Below are positions 24,649 through 31,273 of a DNA stretch of 64,000 nucleotides, piece after piece (within the stretch, counting starts at the first letter, position 1; every line of letters starts with the position of its first letter). Below the pieces are notes generated by a model. It saw only the letters and a list, made by a program, of their open reading frames with translations. It did not search any database and was not told the origin of the DNA. The stretch lies in IMG/VR virus record IMGVR_UViG_3300009702_000785, positions 1-64,000 of that record, one strand, 5' to 3'. The DNA comes from a virus. A program made the position numbers and the translations under genes.

Positions 24649-24721
24649 AGAGTGCGGTGGGACTCGAACCCACGGTATCGTGCTTTGCAGGCACGCGCCT
24701 TCGCCACTCGGCCACGCACTC
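24649..24721 (-). tRNA. tRNA-Cys(GCA)
   Basis: 73 nt: acceptor GAGTGCG/CGCACTC with U73 (typical of Cys), anticodon stem CGTGC/GCACG with loop CTGCAAA (GCA), T arm GTGGG-TTCGAGT-CCCAC. CCA not encoded. Confidence 0.88.
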
Positions 24722-24768
24722 ATATTTTTGCAGCCTCGCGCCTATCCTCTTGGCTACTCAGTCATTTA
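24722..24768 (-). pseudogene. tRNA-Cys-like 5' half
   Basis: GACTGAG-TA-GCC-AAGAGGATA-GGC-G then CGAGG-CTGCAAA: acceptor strand, D arm, 5' anticodon stem and GCA loop, but the 3' anticodon strand does not pair and the T arm is absent. It runs straight into the intact tRNA-Cys. Confidence 0.5.
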
Positions 24769-24839
24769 CGACCCCAGCGGGAGTTGAACCCGCCCCTCAA
24801 GATCGACAGTCTCACGTGCTACCGAAACACCTTGGGGCC
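24769..24839 (-). tRNA. tRNA-Asp(GUC)
   Basis: 71 nt: acceptor GGCCCCA/TGGGGTC, G73, anticodon loop CTGTCGA (GUC) on a weak wobble-rich stem, T arm GCGGG-TTCAACT-CCCGC. CCA not encoded. T loop has A where G is usual (TTCAA). Confidence 0.75.
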
Positions 24840-24861
24840 TATTACACTCGCAAACGTAAAT

Positions 24862-24930
24862 CTACAAGGGTTAATCGACTCGCATAACCCGCATCGACAG
24901 TGCGGTGCATTCGCCATTATGCTACGCCTC
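24862..24930 (-). pseudogene. Degenerate tRNA-Asp
   Basis: GAGGCGT acceptor strand, D arm, and a good anticodon arm CCGCA-CTGTCGA-TGCGG (GUC), but the T arm is broken (GCGAG-TCGATTA-ACCCT) and no ACGCCTC acceptor strand follows. Probably a decayed second Asp tRNA. Confidence 0.6.
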
Positions 24931-24938
24931 TATTGTTT

Positions 24939-25277
24939 TTACCGTATGTATCTGTCTGGATACCTACGACAATCTTTTGCTAATTGTATTAACATCTCTC
25001 CGATTTTTTCTGCTTCTTCTGGTGTTAGATCAACCGTATGTGTACATGACTGCATCGACAAAAGAAACTTCTGTGTTTTAGTCATTGGATCATATTCTTT
25101 AGGGTCTACATATCCAAATGCCTGAAGTACCACATGCGGCAATCCACTTCGTCTGTCAAGATTTACTCTACCACCATATCTACCACCATGCCGACCATTT
25201 TCATCACAATTTTGCGTGATCGTTTCTTCGATTTCCAATTCAAAATGTGGGCATTCATCCGATTGTTCGATTATCAT
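24939..25277 (-). CDS. Small protein of unknown function inside tRNA cluster
   Basis: 112 residues with AGGAAA seven bases before the ATG. Contains a Gly/Arg-rich GRHGGRYGGRVNL turn, a strand LPHVVLQAFGYVD, and a C-terminal helical part LTPEEAEKIGEMLIQLAKD. It looks like a real alpha/beta protein; no family recognised. Confidence 0.6.
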   Translation of the reverse strand: MIIEQSDECPHFELEIEETITQNCDENGRHGGRYGGRVNLDRRSGLPHVVLQAFGYVDPKEYDPMTKTQKFLLSMQSCTHTVDLTPEEAEKIGEMLIQLAKDCRRYPDRYIR

Positions 25278-25333
25278 GTCTTTTTCCTATAAAATGCGGG
25301 CGTACAGATACCCTAGTAATTATAAGAGAAAAC

Positions 25334-25407
25334 TGCGGAAGGTGGGAATCGAACCCACAACTCACTAGCTCTGAACCAGCGTCCTCTGCCGATTGGGATA
25401 CTCCCGC
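25334..25407 (-). tRNA. Class I tRNA with CAG (leucine) anticodon
   Basis: 74 nt: acceptor GCGGGAG/CTTCCGC, A73, D arm TCC-CAATCGGCAGA-GGA, anticodon stem GCTGG/CTAGT (two wobbles) with loop TTCAGAG (CAG), variable loop GAGTT, T arm GTGGG-TTCGATT-CCCAC. Same body as the tRNA at 23424-23497. Leucine anticodon with a short variable loop. Confidence 0.72.
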
Positions 25408-25414
25408 TCTAACT

Positions 25415-25483
25415 CAGGAGATGGAATCGAACCCATGTCATCGAGCAAACAACTCGACTGCTCTATCCAGTTAATCTACTCCC
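25415..25483 (-). tRNA. tRNA-Asn(GUU), imperfect
   Basis: About 69 nt: anticodon arm TCGAG-TTGTTTG-CTCGA (GUU) is perfect and the D loop is normal. The T arm is irregular (ATGG/CCAT with an eight-base loop) and the acceptor pairs over only five bases (GGGAG/CTCCT). May be weakly functional or decaying. Confidence 0.55.
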
Positions 25484-25512
25484 ACAATATGGTTCCAATT
25501 CCTCGAAAATAA

Positions 25513-25581
25513 CAGGGGCGAAGAGTGTCGATCTCTTTCCACCGAGTTTTGGAGACTCAGGGCCAGGCCGCTGGCACCCCT
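25513..25581 (-). tRNA. tRNA-Trp(CCA)
   Basis: 69 nt: acceptor AGGGGTG/CGCCCCT, G73, anticodon arm TGAGT-CTCCAAA-ACTCG (CCA), T arm AAGAG-ATCGACA-CTCTT. The D arm is short and irregular. CCA tail not encoded. Confidence 0.75.
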
Positions 25582-25635
25582 AAAGTTGAGAGCAAAAGTT
25601 TTCATTGCTGTACATTTTCTCCCCCGTTTTCAAAG

Positions 25636-25694
25636 TGGCGGGGGACGTAGGAATCGAACCTACAATGACCAATTTGGACTCAGTCATGTATCCA
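25636..25694 (-). pseudogene. tRNA 3' half
   Basis: T arm GTAGG-TTCGATT-CCTAC followed by GTCCCCC, G and an encoded CCA, preceded by a stem TGACT/GGTCA with an 11-base loop. The expected 5' strand GGGGGAC is missing; the position is taken by the conserved hairpin repeat. Remnant or very atypical tRNA. Confidence 0.5.
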
Positions 25695-25720
25695 GTTTGT
25701 ATGCAACGACAGTAGGTTGC
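25695..25720. repeat. Interspersed hairpin repeat, copy 1
   Basis: Plus strand GTTTGTATGC, then AACGACAGTAGGTTGC. The flanks pair as GCAAC/GTTGC. Shares GTTTGTATGC...TAGGTYGC with copies at 25823 and 26019. Confidence 0.65.
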
Positions 25721-25726
25721 TCTCAA

Positions 25727-25810
25727 TGGCCTCGGTGGGACTCGAACCCACAACCCGGTTGAGGGACCAGATTTTGAATCTGGCGCGTATGCCAATTTCG
25801 CCACGCGGCC
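25727..25810 (-). tRNA. tRNA-Leu(CAA)
   Basis: 84 nt class II: acceptor GGCCGCG/CGAGGCC (one mismatch), A73, anticodon arm CCAGA-TTCAAAA-TCTGG (CAA), long variable arm, T arm GTGGG-TTCGAGT-CCCAC. CCA not encoded. Confidence 0.85.
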
Positions 25811-25822
25811 GTCTACCTTTGT

Positions 25823-25850
25823 GTTTGTATGCGACAGAATTTAGGTCGCA
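25823..25850. repeat. Interspersed hairpin repeat, copy 2
   Basis: GTTTGTATGC, then GACAGAATTTAGGTCGCA. Here the stem is TGCGAC/GTCGCA, a compensatory change relative to copy 1. Confidence 0.65.
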
Positions 25851-25856
25851 GTCCAA

Positions 25857-25940
25857 TGGGGGCGATAGGAATCGAACCTATTCAGGCTTTCGCCAACGGG
25901 TTTACAGCCCGTCCCAACTCTCCAACTTTGGCGCACCCCC
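25857..25940 (-). tRNA. tRNA-Tyr(GUA)
   Basis: 84 nt class II: acceptor GGGGGTG/CGCCCCC, A73, anticodon arm ACGGG-CTGTAAA-CCCGT (GUA), long variable arm GGC-GAAA-GCC, T arm ATAGG-TTCGATT-CCTAT. CCA not encoded. Confidence 0.88.
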
Positions 25941-25986
25941 TTATTTTAACCATAATATAATTCTTTCCAATATTTTCCCACCTGTT

Positions 25987-26015
25987 CTTCGGGAGAAGGA
26001 TTCGAACCTTCAATC
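25987..26015 (-). pseudogene. tRNA 3'-end fragment
   Basis: T arm GAAGG-TTCGAAT-CCTTC followed by TCCCGAA and G. No TTCGGGA 5' strand nearby; the upstream side is occupied by hairpin repeat copy 3. Confidence 0.55.
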
Positions 26016-26018
26016 GTT

Positions 26019-26046
26019 GTTTGTATGCAATAACGAGTAGGTCGCA
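26019..26046. repeat. Interspersed hairpin repeat, copy 3
   Basis: GTTTGTATGC, then AATAACGAGTAGGTCGCA. The stem is imperfect here, but both conserved blocks remain. Confidence 0.6.
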
Positions 26047-26060
26047 TCCGATTTCCTAAA

Positions 26061-26145
26061 TGCGGTCGGAGGGATTCGAACCCTCACGGGCTTATTGCCC
26101 ACGGCACTCTCAACGCCGCTCGTCTACCAATTCCGACACGACCGC
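26061..26145 (-). tRNA. tRNA-Leu(GAG)
   Basis: 85 nt class II: acceptor GCGGTCG/CGACCGC, A73, anticodon arm CGGCG-TTGAGAG-TGCCG (GAG), variable arm GGGC-AATA-GCCC, T arm GAGGG-TTCGAAT-CCCTC. Its 5' end overlaps the ACT-domain gene. CCA not encoded. Confidence 0.87.
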
Positions 26146-26420
26146 TTAAGTGAGTCTGAACTTGTCAAAGAGCAATCCTGCAACTGATCCAAAGACCTAA
26201 CATCAATTAGTCGTCTCAATTGCGGAACAAATCTGTGACTTCTGCTTTTGTCTGCCGACAGATGCATTGTCACATAACCGCCTGCTGCTGATATATATTC
26301 AACTCTCGCACCTAGTCTATTACATAGGAACAGTATCTTAGGTAACGCTCCCATAGTGCGTATATTCAGAGTCAGTATAATCTGTTTTCTCATGCTCTTA
26401 GAATACTCGGATACCCTCAC
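26124..26420 (-). CDS. ACT-domain protein (AHAS regulatory-subunit-like)
   Basis: 98 residues from GTG 26420, chosen because GGAG is six bases upstream; an ATG at 26393 would drop nine residues. The core (MRKQIILTLNIRTMGALPKI, then LFLCNRLGARVEYISA and FVPQLRRLIDVRSLDQL) has the beta-alpha-beta-beta-alpha-beta pattern of an ACT domain like that of acetolactate synthase small subunits (LTLNIR...GALPKILFLCNRLGARVE). ACT domains bind amino acids such as branched-chain ones. The stop lies inside tRNA-Leu(GAG). First gene of the tRNA transcription unit; binding of leucine is only a guess. Confidence 0.6.
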   Translation of the reverse strand: MRVSEYSKSMRKQIILTLNIRTMGALPKILFLCNRLGARVEYISAAGGYVTMHLSADKSRSHRFVPQLRRLIDVRSLDQLQDCSLTSSDSLKRSCRNW

Positions 26421-26430
26421 ATTGATCTCC

Positions 26431-26466
26431 AAAAAAAATCCCAGTAACCTTGTCAGGCTACCGGGA
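26431..26466 (-). terminator. Rho-independent terminator ahead of the ACT/tRNA unit
   Basis: Minus strand: TCCCGGTAGCC, six-base loop, GGTTACTGGGA (eleven pairs with two wobbles), then eight T. It lies immediately upstream of the ACT gene's ribosome site. GGTAGCC in its 5' arm can instead pair with GGCTACC at 26498-26504. Confidence 0.85.
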
Positions 26467-26600
26467 CTTGCTGAAGATCATTTCAACGCGAAGTCTAGGT
26501 AGCCGTGGCCTCCCACAGATAATCAAGGTCGTGCGATAAACTAACTAGACAAAAGAGCATTGGTCTGTTTCCCAGTGAAAACGGGACAATTCCCGTCACT
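26431..26600 (-). ncRNA. Leader RNA with terminator/antiterminator (possible attenuator)
   Basis: Begins about 26600 from the promoter at 26607-26635. It has a strong hairpin near its start (CAGTG-ACGGGA-ATTG-TCCCGT-ttt-CACTG) and ends in the terminator at 26431-26466. GGCTACC (26498-26504) is complementary to GGTAGCC in the terminator, so an alternative fold could prevent termination. It may be a self-standing ~165-nt RNA or a leader controlling the ACT gene and tRNAs. Known riboswitch or T-box signatures are not recognised. Confidence 0.6.
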
Positions 26601-26606
26601 GCCATC

Positions 26607-26635
26607 ATTATACCCGCTTATACGCCAAAGGTCAA
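26607..26635 (-). promoter_or_regulatory. Strong sigma-70 promoter for leader RNA/tRNA unit
   Basis: Minus strand: TTGACC (26630-26635), 17-base spacer, TATAAT (26607-26612). Transcription runs towards the ACT gene and tRNAs. Confidence 0.85.
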
Positions 26636-26646
26636 GGGAAATCCTT

Positions 26647-27600
26647 CTAAAAAACAGATTTTTCTTCCCTCGATGGTATACCCTGTTTAATCGCAGAAAT
26701 CAAGCGAAAATCTTTGTCAGGGAGATTTTTTGGCATCGGCAATTTGCAGAGGTCGATATACCACCCTAAGTTCATAGGTATGTTCATTTCGTCCACCTCT
26801 TGCAAAAACTCGAAACCTGCCTCATAGATCGACAGGTCATCGCAGACGCATATTTCTCTAAAGAACGAATAGTACTTCTCGATAGAGTCTTTCTGCGTAC
26901 CAATGAAGTGGATGGTTTCGGCTGTTTCGTAGGTAAAAGGCTTCCACCAGCTGTAGATTTCAATCGGAATGCGGGTGATACAAAAGTCGGTGGCCCTTTC
27001 TAGGTCATATAGAGCCAGATTGGATGTGCCCTGCTCGTTGATATGGTAAGATCGCTCAGAATCCAGAGAAAGTTGGTCAGCGTGCTTTTTGAACAAGTTT
27101 CTCCAGATGTTATCCTTCAAACCGACAATACCTACATTGACGATGCCGTCATAGCCCCGCAACCGACTTTTGAAGTCTCCGACATTTTGGGCTATCCAAT
27201 TGCCCATAAAGTCTCTACCAGCAATCATATTGGATGGAGAGTTGAGCCAATCTACCAGAGTTTGCGGCTTGCGTATAAAGAAAACATCTGTATCAATGAA
27301 AACCTCAATAGGTTTGATGTTCAAATTGAATGGTGCCCACTTCCACCAAGCTCCGCCGATCACGTCGAAAGCAAAAGCCCAATCTTTATCAGTCTGTTTA
27401 CGCAAGATCAAGTTGTTGAAGTCGATGATGTTGTCATACGATTGAATTGCCCTACAGAATTTCGGGAAGTCAGCCCCGTTGTATGAAACACAGTAAGATG
27501 CTTCAGGAAAGAACCGCTGTAATGATGCTACTGCGAGGTTGGTTCTGTATACCGAACTATCGCTGTCACCTGTAGCCCACCTGAATAATACGTTGTTCAT
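26647..27600 (-). CDS. GT-A-fold glycosyltransferase-like protein with DxD
   Basis: 317 residues. Core motif EVFIDTDVFFIRKP carries the DxD metal/sugar-nucleotide site; IVNVGIVGL and the later YSWWKP and TIHFIGTQKDS segments fit a GT8-like fold. Last gene in a run of five overlapping genes. It probably transfers a sugar from a nucleotide donor; acceptor unknown. Confidence 0.72.
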   Translation of the reverse strand: MNNVLFRWATGDSDSSVYRTNLAVASLQRFFPEASYCVSYNGADFPKFCRAIQSYDNIIDFNNLILRKQTDKDWAFAFDVIGGAWWKWAPFNLNIKPIEVFIDTDVFFIRKPQTLVDWLNSPSNMIAGRDFMGNWIAQNVGDFKSRLRGYDGIVNVGIVGLKDNIWRNLFKKHADQLSLDSERSYHINEQGTSNLALYDLERATDFCITRIPIEIYSWWKPFTYETAETIHFIGTQKDSIEKYYSFFREICVCDDLSIYEAGFEFLQEVDEMNIPMNLGWYIDLCKLPMPKNLPDKDFRLISAIKQGIPSREEKSVF

Positions 27601-28397
27601 TCAAACAATAACCTCAGAGACCCGGATATATCTTCCTCGGCCTCGGTACTAAACCGGCTGCATTTAGGAAATCCCTCTTCAGATTTCAGATACAATGGTT
27701 CTTTGTCTGGAAACATATCTTGTATGATTAGAGATAAGCATAACTGTCCTGCGATAGAACAAGCGCAGTATAAGTTCGCAAAATGGTCGCCATAGAAATC
27801 AAGAATCCATTGCAGCATCAAGAGATATCTTGGCTGGACTTCCTCGACGTGCTGCTTGGGTATGTATAGAAAATCGGCATTCCTTAATGGTTTATTTAGG
27901 ATATCATCAACATTACCATTTAACAAACCAGATGATTGGCAGTATTCCACAAACTGCGTGGCCTCATCTTTGTCTAAGAATCCCCAGCTAACATTATACC
28001 ATATATTGTCTTTGCACCAGAAGTAGATTTCGTCGGGATTAATGACAGGCATCCGATGGAAGTGGATGTTATGATTCACATGGCATATTGGTTCGTCTAT
28101 TTTGCTGGCTATTTGCAGATAAGGCGCATGTCGTTTATGATACCAGCCAGGATATATGGTAACATCTTCTAGCTTATTACCGAAGCAGACAATTTCCAGT
28201 TTATCAAATATCTCTTCATTTCTGAGGGCAGCCAGATCATAGGCGGGGTTGCGACCTATGGACCTGATGTAGTGCAACCATATTTGATCATTGGTCTGAT
28301 CTTTCTGAATGGCGGCTCGCATATTGAGTGCAGAATACTTCATGAGATTCAAAAAGTTAGTTGCGCCAAAATCCATATACACGAATTGGTAGATCAT
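27597..28397 (-). CDS. Glycosyltransferase-like paralogue lacking DxD
   Basis: 266 residues, ATGA-type overlap with the next gene. Same layout as its neighbours (N-terminal strand, middle VxxxHxNxH segment), but the DxD position reads ICHVNHNIHFHRM. No other domain recognised. May be a metal-binding variant or a non-catalytic partner of the neighbouring enzymes; inferred from context. Confidence 0.55.
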   Translation of the reverse strand: MIYQFVYMDFGATNFLNLMKYSALNMRAAIQKDQTNDQIWLHYIRSIGRNPAYDLAALRNEEIFDKLEIVCFGNKLEDVTIYPGWYHKRHAPYLQIASKIDEPICHVNHNIHFHRMPVINPDEIYFWCKDNIWYNVSWGFLDKDEATQFVEYCQSSGLLNGNVDDILNKPLRNADFLYIPKQHVEEVQPRYLLMLQWILDFYGDHFANLYCACSIAGQLCLSLIIQDMFPDKEPLYLKSEEGFPKCSRFSTEAEEDISGSLRLLFE

Positions 28398-28398
28398 A

Positions 28399-29088
28399 TC
28401 ATACTCCTGCTATCGAAGAGACCTTGCCAGACAAATACTGTCCAATTGAATCACTGCATTCTATGAAGTCATTCGGGTCCAGGGTTTTGATAGGTATTCC
28501 ATGCACGATGGCATGAGTTTGAATCACGTACTGGCAGATATTGTTGATGAAAGTTTCGTTGTATTGAAACGAATTCCTAATACGATCCAAGTCTTTAAGA
28601 ACTCCAGAAACTATGCTCTTAGGTATAATCATAACTCTGTCATCGTATACTGCATCATAAATACCAAGATTAAAATATGCCTTAGCAAACTTACTCTCTT
28701 GAGATTCAGATTTCTGCAAGAAGTAAACCGAGTCGTTATCCACGTTGAAATATCGATGCACTGCAACGTCTGTGGATAAAAACATCATCGGGATATTAGT
28801 TGATGACATAACCTTACTCAAGTATGCCAATCGACTGCCGTGATATTTAACTTCATCCTCTAACTTGAAGTCGAAGTCGAACACACATTCAAACACTTGA
28901 TCGTAATACGCACTCATATTTACTGCATTAATTGCCTTGGCAGGATAGACGAGGTTAAAGTAGACCCGCCATGCTTGGTAAGACATCAAAAACAGGTTGT
29001 GAATCGAAAATTTAACAAACGACCACTCTACTTCATCGCCTTCGTGTATGTATCTCACGTAAACATTAAGAGGCTGTAATGGTATCAT
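28399..29088 (-). CDS. Glycosyltransferase-like paralogue, partial DxD
   Basis: 229 residues. MMFLSTDVAVHRYF aligns with the DxD strand of its neighbours but keeps only one aspartate. Overlaps the 29085 gene by 4 bases. Function inferred from the cluster; sequence alone gives no definite assignment. Confidence 0.55.
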   Translation of the reverse strand: MIPLQPLNVYVRYIHEGDEVEWSFVKFSIHNLFLMSYQAWRVYFNLVYPAKAINAVNMSAYYDQVFECVFDFDFKLEDEVKYHGSRLAYLSKVMSSTNIPMMFLSTDVAVHRYFNVDNDSVYFLQKSESQESKFAKAYFNLGIYDAVYDDRVMIIPKSIVSGVLKDLDRIRNSFQYNETFINNICQYVIQTHAIVHGIPIKTLDPNDFIECSDSIGQYLSGKVSSIAGV

Positions 29089-30035
29089 AGATCAAGTATC
29101 CCTTCAATGTATATCTGGAACTGACTGTGGATATCGTGGACAAGATCAACCACATCGGGGTCAAATCGTCTGAGTATGGTATTCTCCATCACAGCTAACC
29201 TAGAGATTGCATAATTGGTAGCAAACATCTCTGCCGTCCAGAAGGGCCATGGCCACTGTAATAAATTCTCATCACATTTTTCCAAATCCTGCAAGTAAGT
29301 GTAGTACATGTCAAAAAATGCTTTTGTCTGGATGTGTGGTATATGCATTACTCCATTGTTGAAGAGTTGGCATTCCATTGGTATTTTTAGATTCTTCTCA
29401 TGTTTCTTATATTCTTCAATATCATCTAGCTTACGTTGTCCCAGATGAGAGAATACCTCGATACCTTTGCTGAAGTTCAAAAATGATAGCAAGGGGTTGA
29501 ATTCTAGACCACACATATAAATAGATTTAGGGTCTATTCCATATCGCACTTTGTAGTAGATGATATCAACATCTGACAAAACAAAGCTACGACTCTGATC
29601 TGAGTTAACAGAATGATACAGGATGGCAGCCGCTTTGAGCCCTGGAATGTATATACCGTTTTCTCTAAAGACATTCACGGGACATAGATCAATAATAGGT
29701 TGTAGGTCATGGACAATAACTTTTGCGTTCCCGATATCATTCAAAGGTATAGAAGAGTATATATGAATATCAGGAAGACTCTCTATCTCACCACCCCAGA
29801 AACTCGTGCCACAACTGGCGGTGTAATCAAAACCTCGTGGTCTTTTGATCTCTAGCAAATACCGTCTGAGATGAGCATTAATGTATGATGCAGCGGAATG
29901 CTTCATATAATTCTTGTATTCATAGCCAGCAGATTTTTTACGAGCCTCATCTTCATCAGAATCCGACGGCTGATACAGCAAGTACACTATATCTGGGTGT
30001 ACTGGTATCTTATATGGCATTCCCGATTCGATCAT
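29085..30035 (-). CDS. Glycosyltransferase-like protein with DVD motif
   Basis: 316 residues. SDQSRSFVLSDVDIIYYKVRYG gives a DxD-like DVD preceded by the DQSRS block shared with the 30035 gene. CQLFNNGVMHIPHI resembles the NxG strand after the catalytic centre in GT-A enzymes. Coupled to both neighbours by overlaps. Probable sugar transferase. Confidence 0.6.
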   Translation of the reverse strand: MIESGMPYKIPVHPDIVYLLYQPSDSDEDEARKKSAGYEYKNYMKHSAASYINAHLRRYLLEIKRPRGFDYTASCGTSFWGGEIESLPDIHIYSSIPLNDIGNAKVIVHDLQPIIDLCPVNVFRENGIYIPGLKAAAILYHSVNSDQSRSFVLSDVDIIYYKVRYGIDPKSIYMCGLEFNPLLSFLNFSKGIEVFSHLGQRKLDDIEEYKKHEKNLKIPMECQLFNNGVMHIPHIQTKAFFDMYYTYLQDLEKCDENLLQWPWPFWTAEMFATNYAISRLAVMENTILRRFDPDVVDLVHDIHSQFQIYIEGILDL

Positions 30036-30772
30036 TAGATTATCGAGTAAAAGTGTTCCACATTACTTTGATCTATGATTAGCGGCTGCTTGTCCATAGA
30101 TTCCACTCGCAGATCAGTGAACTCTTCTTTGATCTGAGATACAAGCAGAGTCAACAGAATATTGGTTTCGGCTTGATTGAGGTATCTGATGACTTCTGTC
30201 TTATTTATCTGGTCGGCCAGTTGCATTTTCTCTAAGATGTCTGATAGCTTCATATACAGACTCTTCTTGCATCTTGAACTTAAGTAACAACAGGAGAAAT
30301 CATAACAATCGGGCTCATCAACATCTATCTCATAACCGATATTGTTTAGGAACTCCATAATGGAGTATTGAGTTGCACTGATGTTTTCTAGCTCTGCTTC
30401 TTTGCAGTACATAACGTCAACAGCTTCCCAATCAATACCTCTGTCATTCAAGAATGGGAATACCAATCCTTGTGAGATCAAAACGCTTCTACTCTGATCC
30501 AAGTCCATGCTGGTCGTGTAGTGGGCATATCTGATGAGGTTACGGCTGTTCCAGAATGTTCGGCTTTCCGGCAAGTACCTCTGTATAGATACTTCATCGT
30601 AGGCTTCGCGATAATTGCGAGTCCTGTCAACGCTGTATATTTGTGGCAAGCAAAGAGTGACATGTGATTTACAGCTATTCATCGTCTGATTAAATAGGAT
30701 GGTTAACTTATCAGTAAGTATATCACGAATGTTTTCGTTGAAAAACATCACGTAGTGTAATTTCAAAGTCAT
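30035..30772 (-). CDS. Glycosyltransferase-like paralogue with lost DxD
   Basis: 245 residues. LDQSRSVLISQGLVFPFLNDRG aligns with the DVD region of the 29085 product, but the aspartates are replaced by SQG. Cysteine-rich patch CYDFSCCYLSSRCKK. It is likely a degenerate or regulatory copy. TAATG overlap with the FmdB-like gene upstream. Confidence 0.55.
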   Translation of the reverse strand: MTLKLHYVMFFNENIRDILTDKLTILFNQTMNSCKSHVTLCLPQIYSVDRTRNYREAYDEVSIQRYLPESRTFWNSRNLIRYAHYTTSMDLDQSRSVLISQGLVFPFLNDRGIDWEAVDVMYCKEAELENISATQYSIMEFLNNIGYEIDVDEPDCYDFSCCYLSSRCKKSLYMKLSDILEKMQLADQINKTEVIRYLNQAETNILLTLLVSQIKEEFTDLRVESMDKQPLIIDQSNVEHFYSII

Positions 30773-31197
30773 TACTTTTTCTCCTTAGATTTCTGTATTG
30801 CATCCTGGGCCACCTTAATCATCACGGGGTCTTTAGCAGCGGCTTGTATAAATTCTTTTTTATCAACTTCCTTTTCTTGTCCAGCTAGGGTGCGTCCCCT
30901 TTTAACGATATGCATCGGATCGGGCTGGTCTACTGGGTCACCTACAGCATCGTGTCCGAACTCTCGTTTGCGTGATCTAACGGCCCTTTCCTTGTCCTTT
31001 ACTTGCTTATGATGTTCGGATTCGCGAAAATCGGCACGAGTTGGTTTGAATCCCTTGGTGGCAAGGTAGCCGACACCTATTTGCTTTACCATTGGGCAAT
31101 CACATTCAGGACAAGGGCGAGGTGTTTCATCACTCATCATATGCATTATTTCGTCTATGTGTCCGCAGTTTTCACACAAGTAGTTATACGTTGGCAT
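30772..31197 (-). CDS. FmdB-family zinc ribbon protein
   Basis: 141 residues from ATG 31197, with GGAG eight bases upstream. MPTYNYLCENCGHIDEIMHM and RPCPECDCPMVK give the two CxxC pairs of the FmdB/RPA-like zinc ribbon, followed by a long charged tail. The role of these small zinc ribbons in phages is unknown. First gene of the glycosyltransferase-like run. Confidence 0.75.
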   Translation of the reverse strand: MPTYNYLCENCGHIDEIMHMMSDETPRPCPECDCPMVKQIGVGYLATKGFKPTRADFRESEHHKQVKDKERAVRSRKREFGHDAVGDPVDQPDPMHIVKRGRTLAGQEKEVDKKEFIQAAAKDPVMIKVAQDAIQKSKEKK

Positions 31198-31273
31198 TTT
31201 GAGTCTCCATGAATGTTGCATTATACCAGAAAATCGAACTGGAATTGAGTATAATTGCTCTGAGGAGATGTCA

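Noticed and set aside
23679-25700. Trans-spliced split tRNAs made from the separate halves
   Set aside because: The acceptor strands of 5' halves (GGGCTCG, GACTGAG, GAGGCGT) do not pair with those of the 3' halves (GTCCCCC, CAGGGG, TCCCGAA).
26124-26145. ACT-domain gene being only a shadow of tRNA-Leu(GAG)
   Set aside because: Only the last seven codons overlap the tRNA; the upstream part has a clear ACT pattern and a ribosome site.
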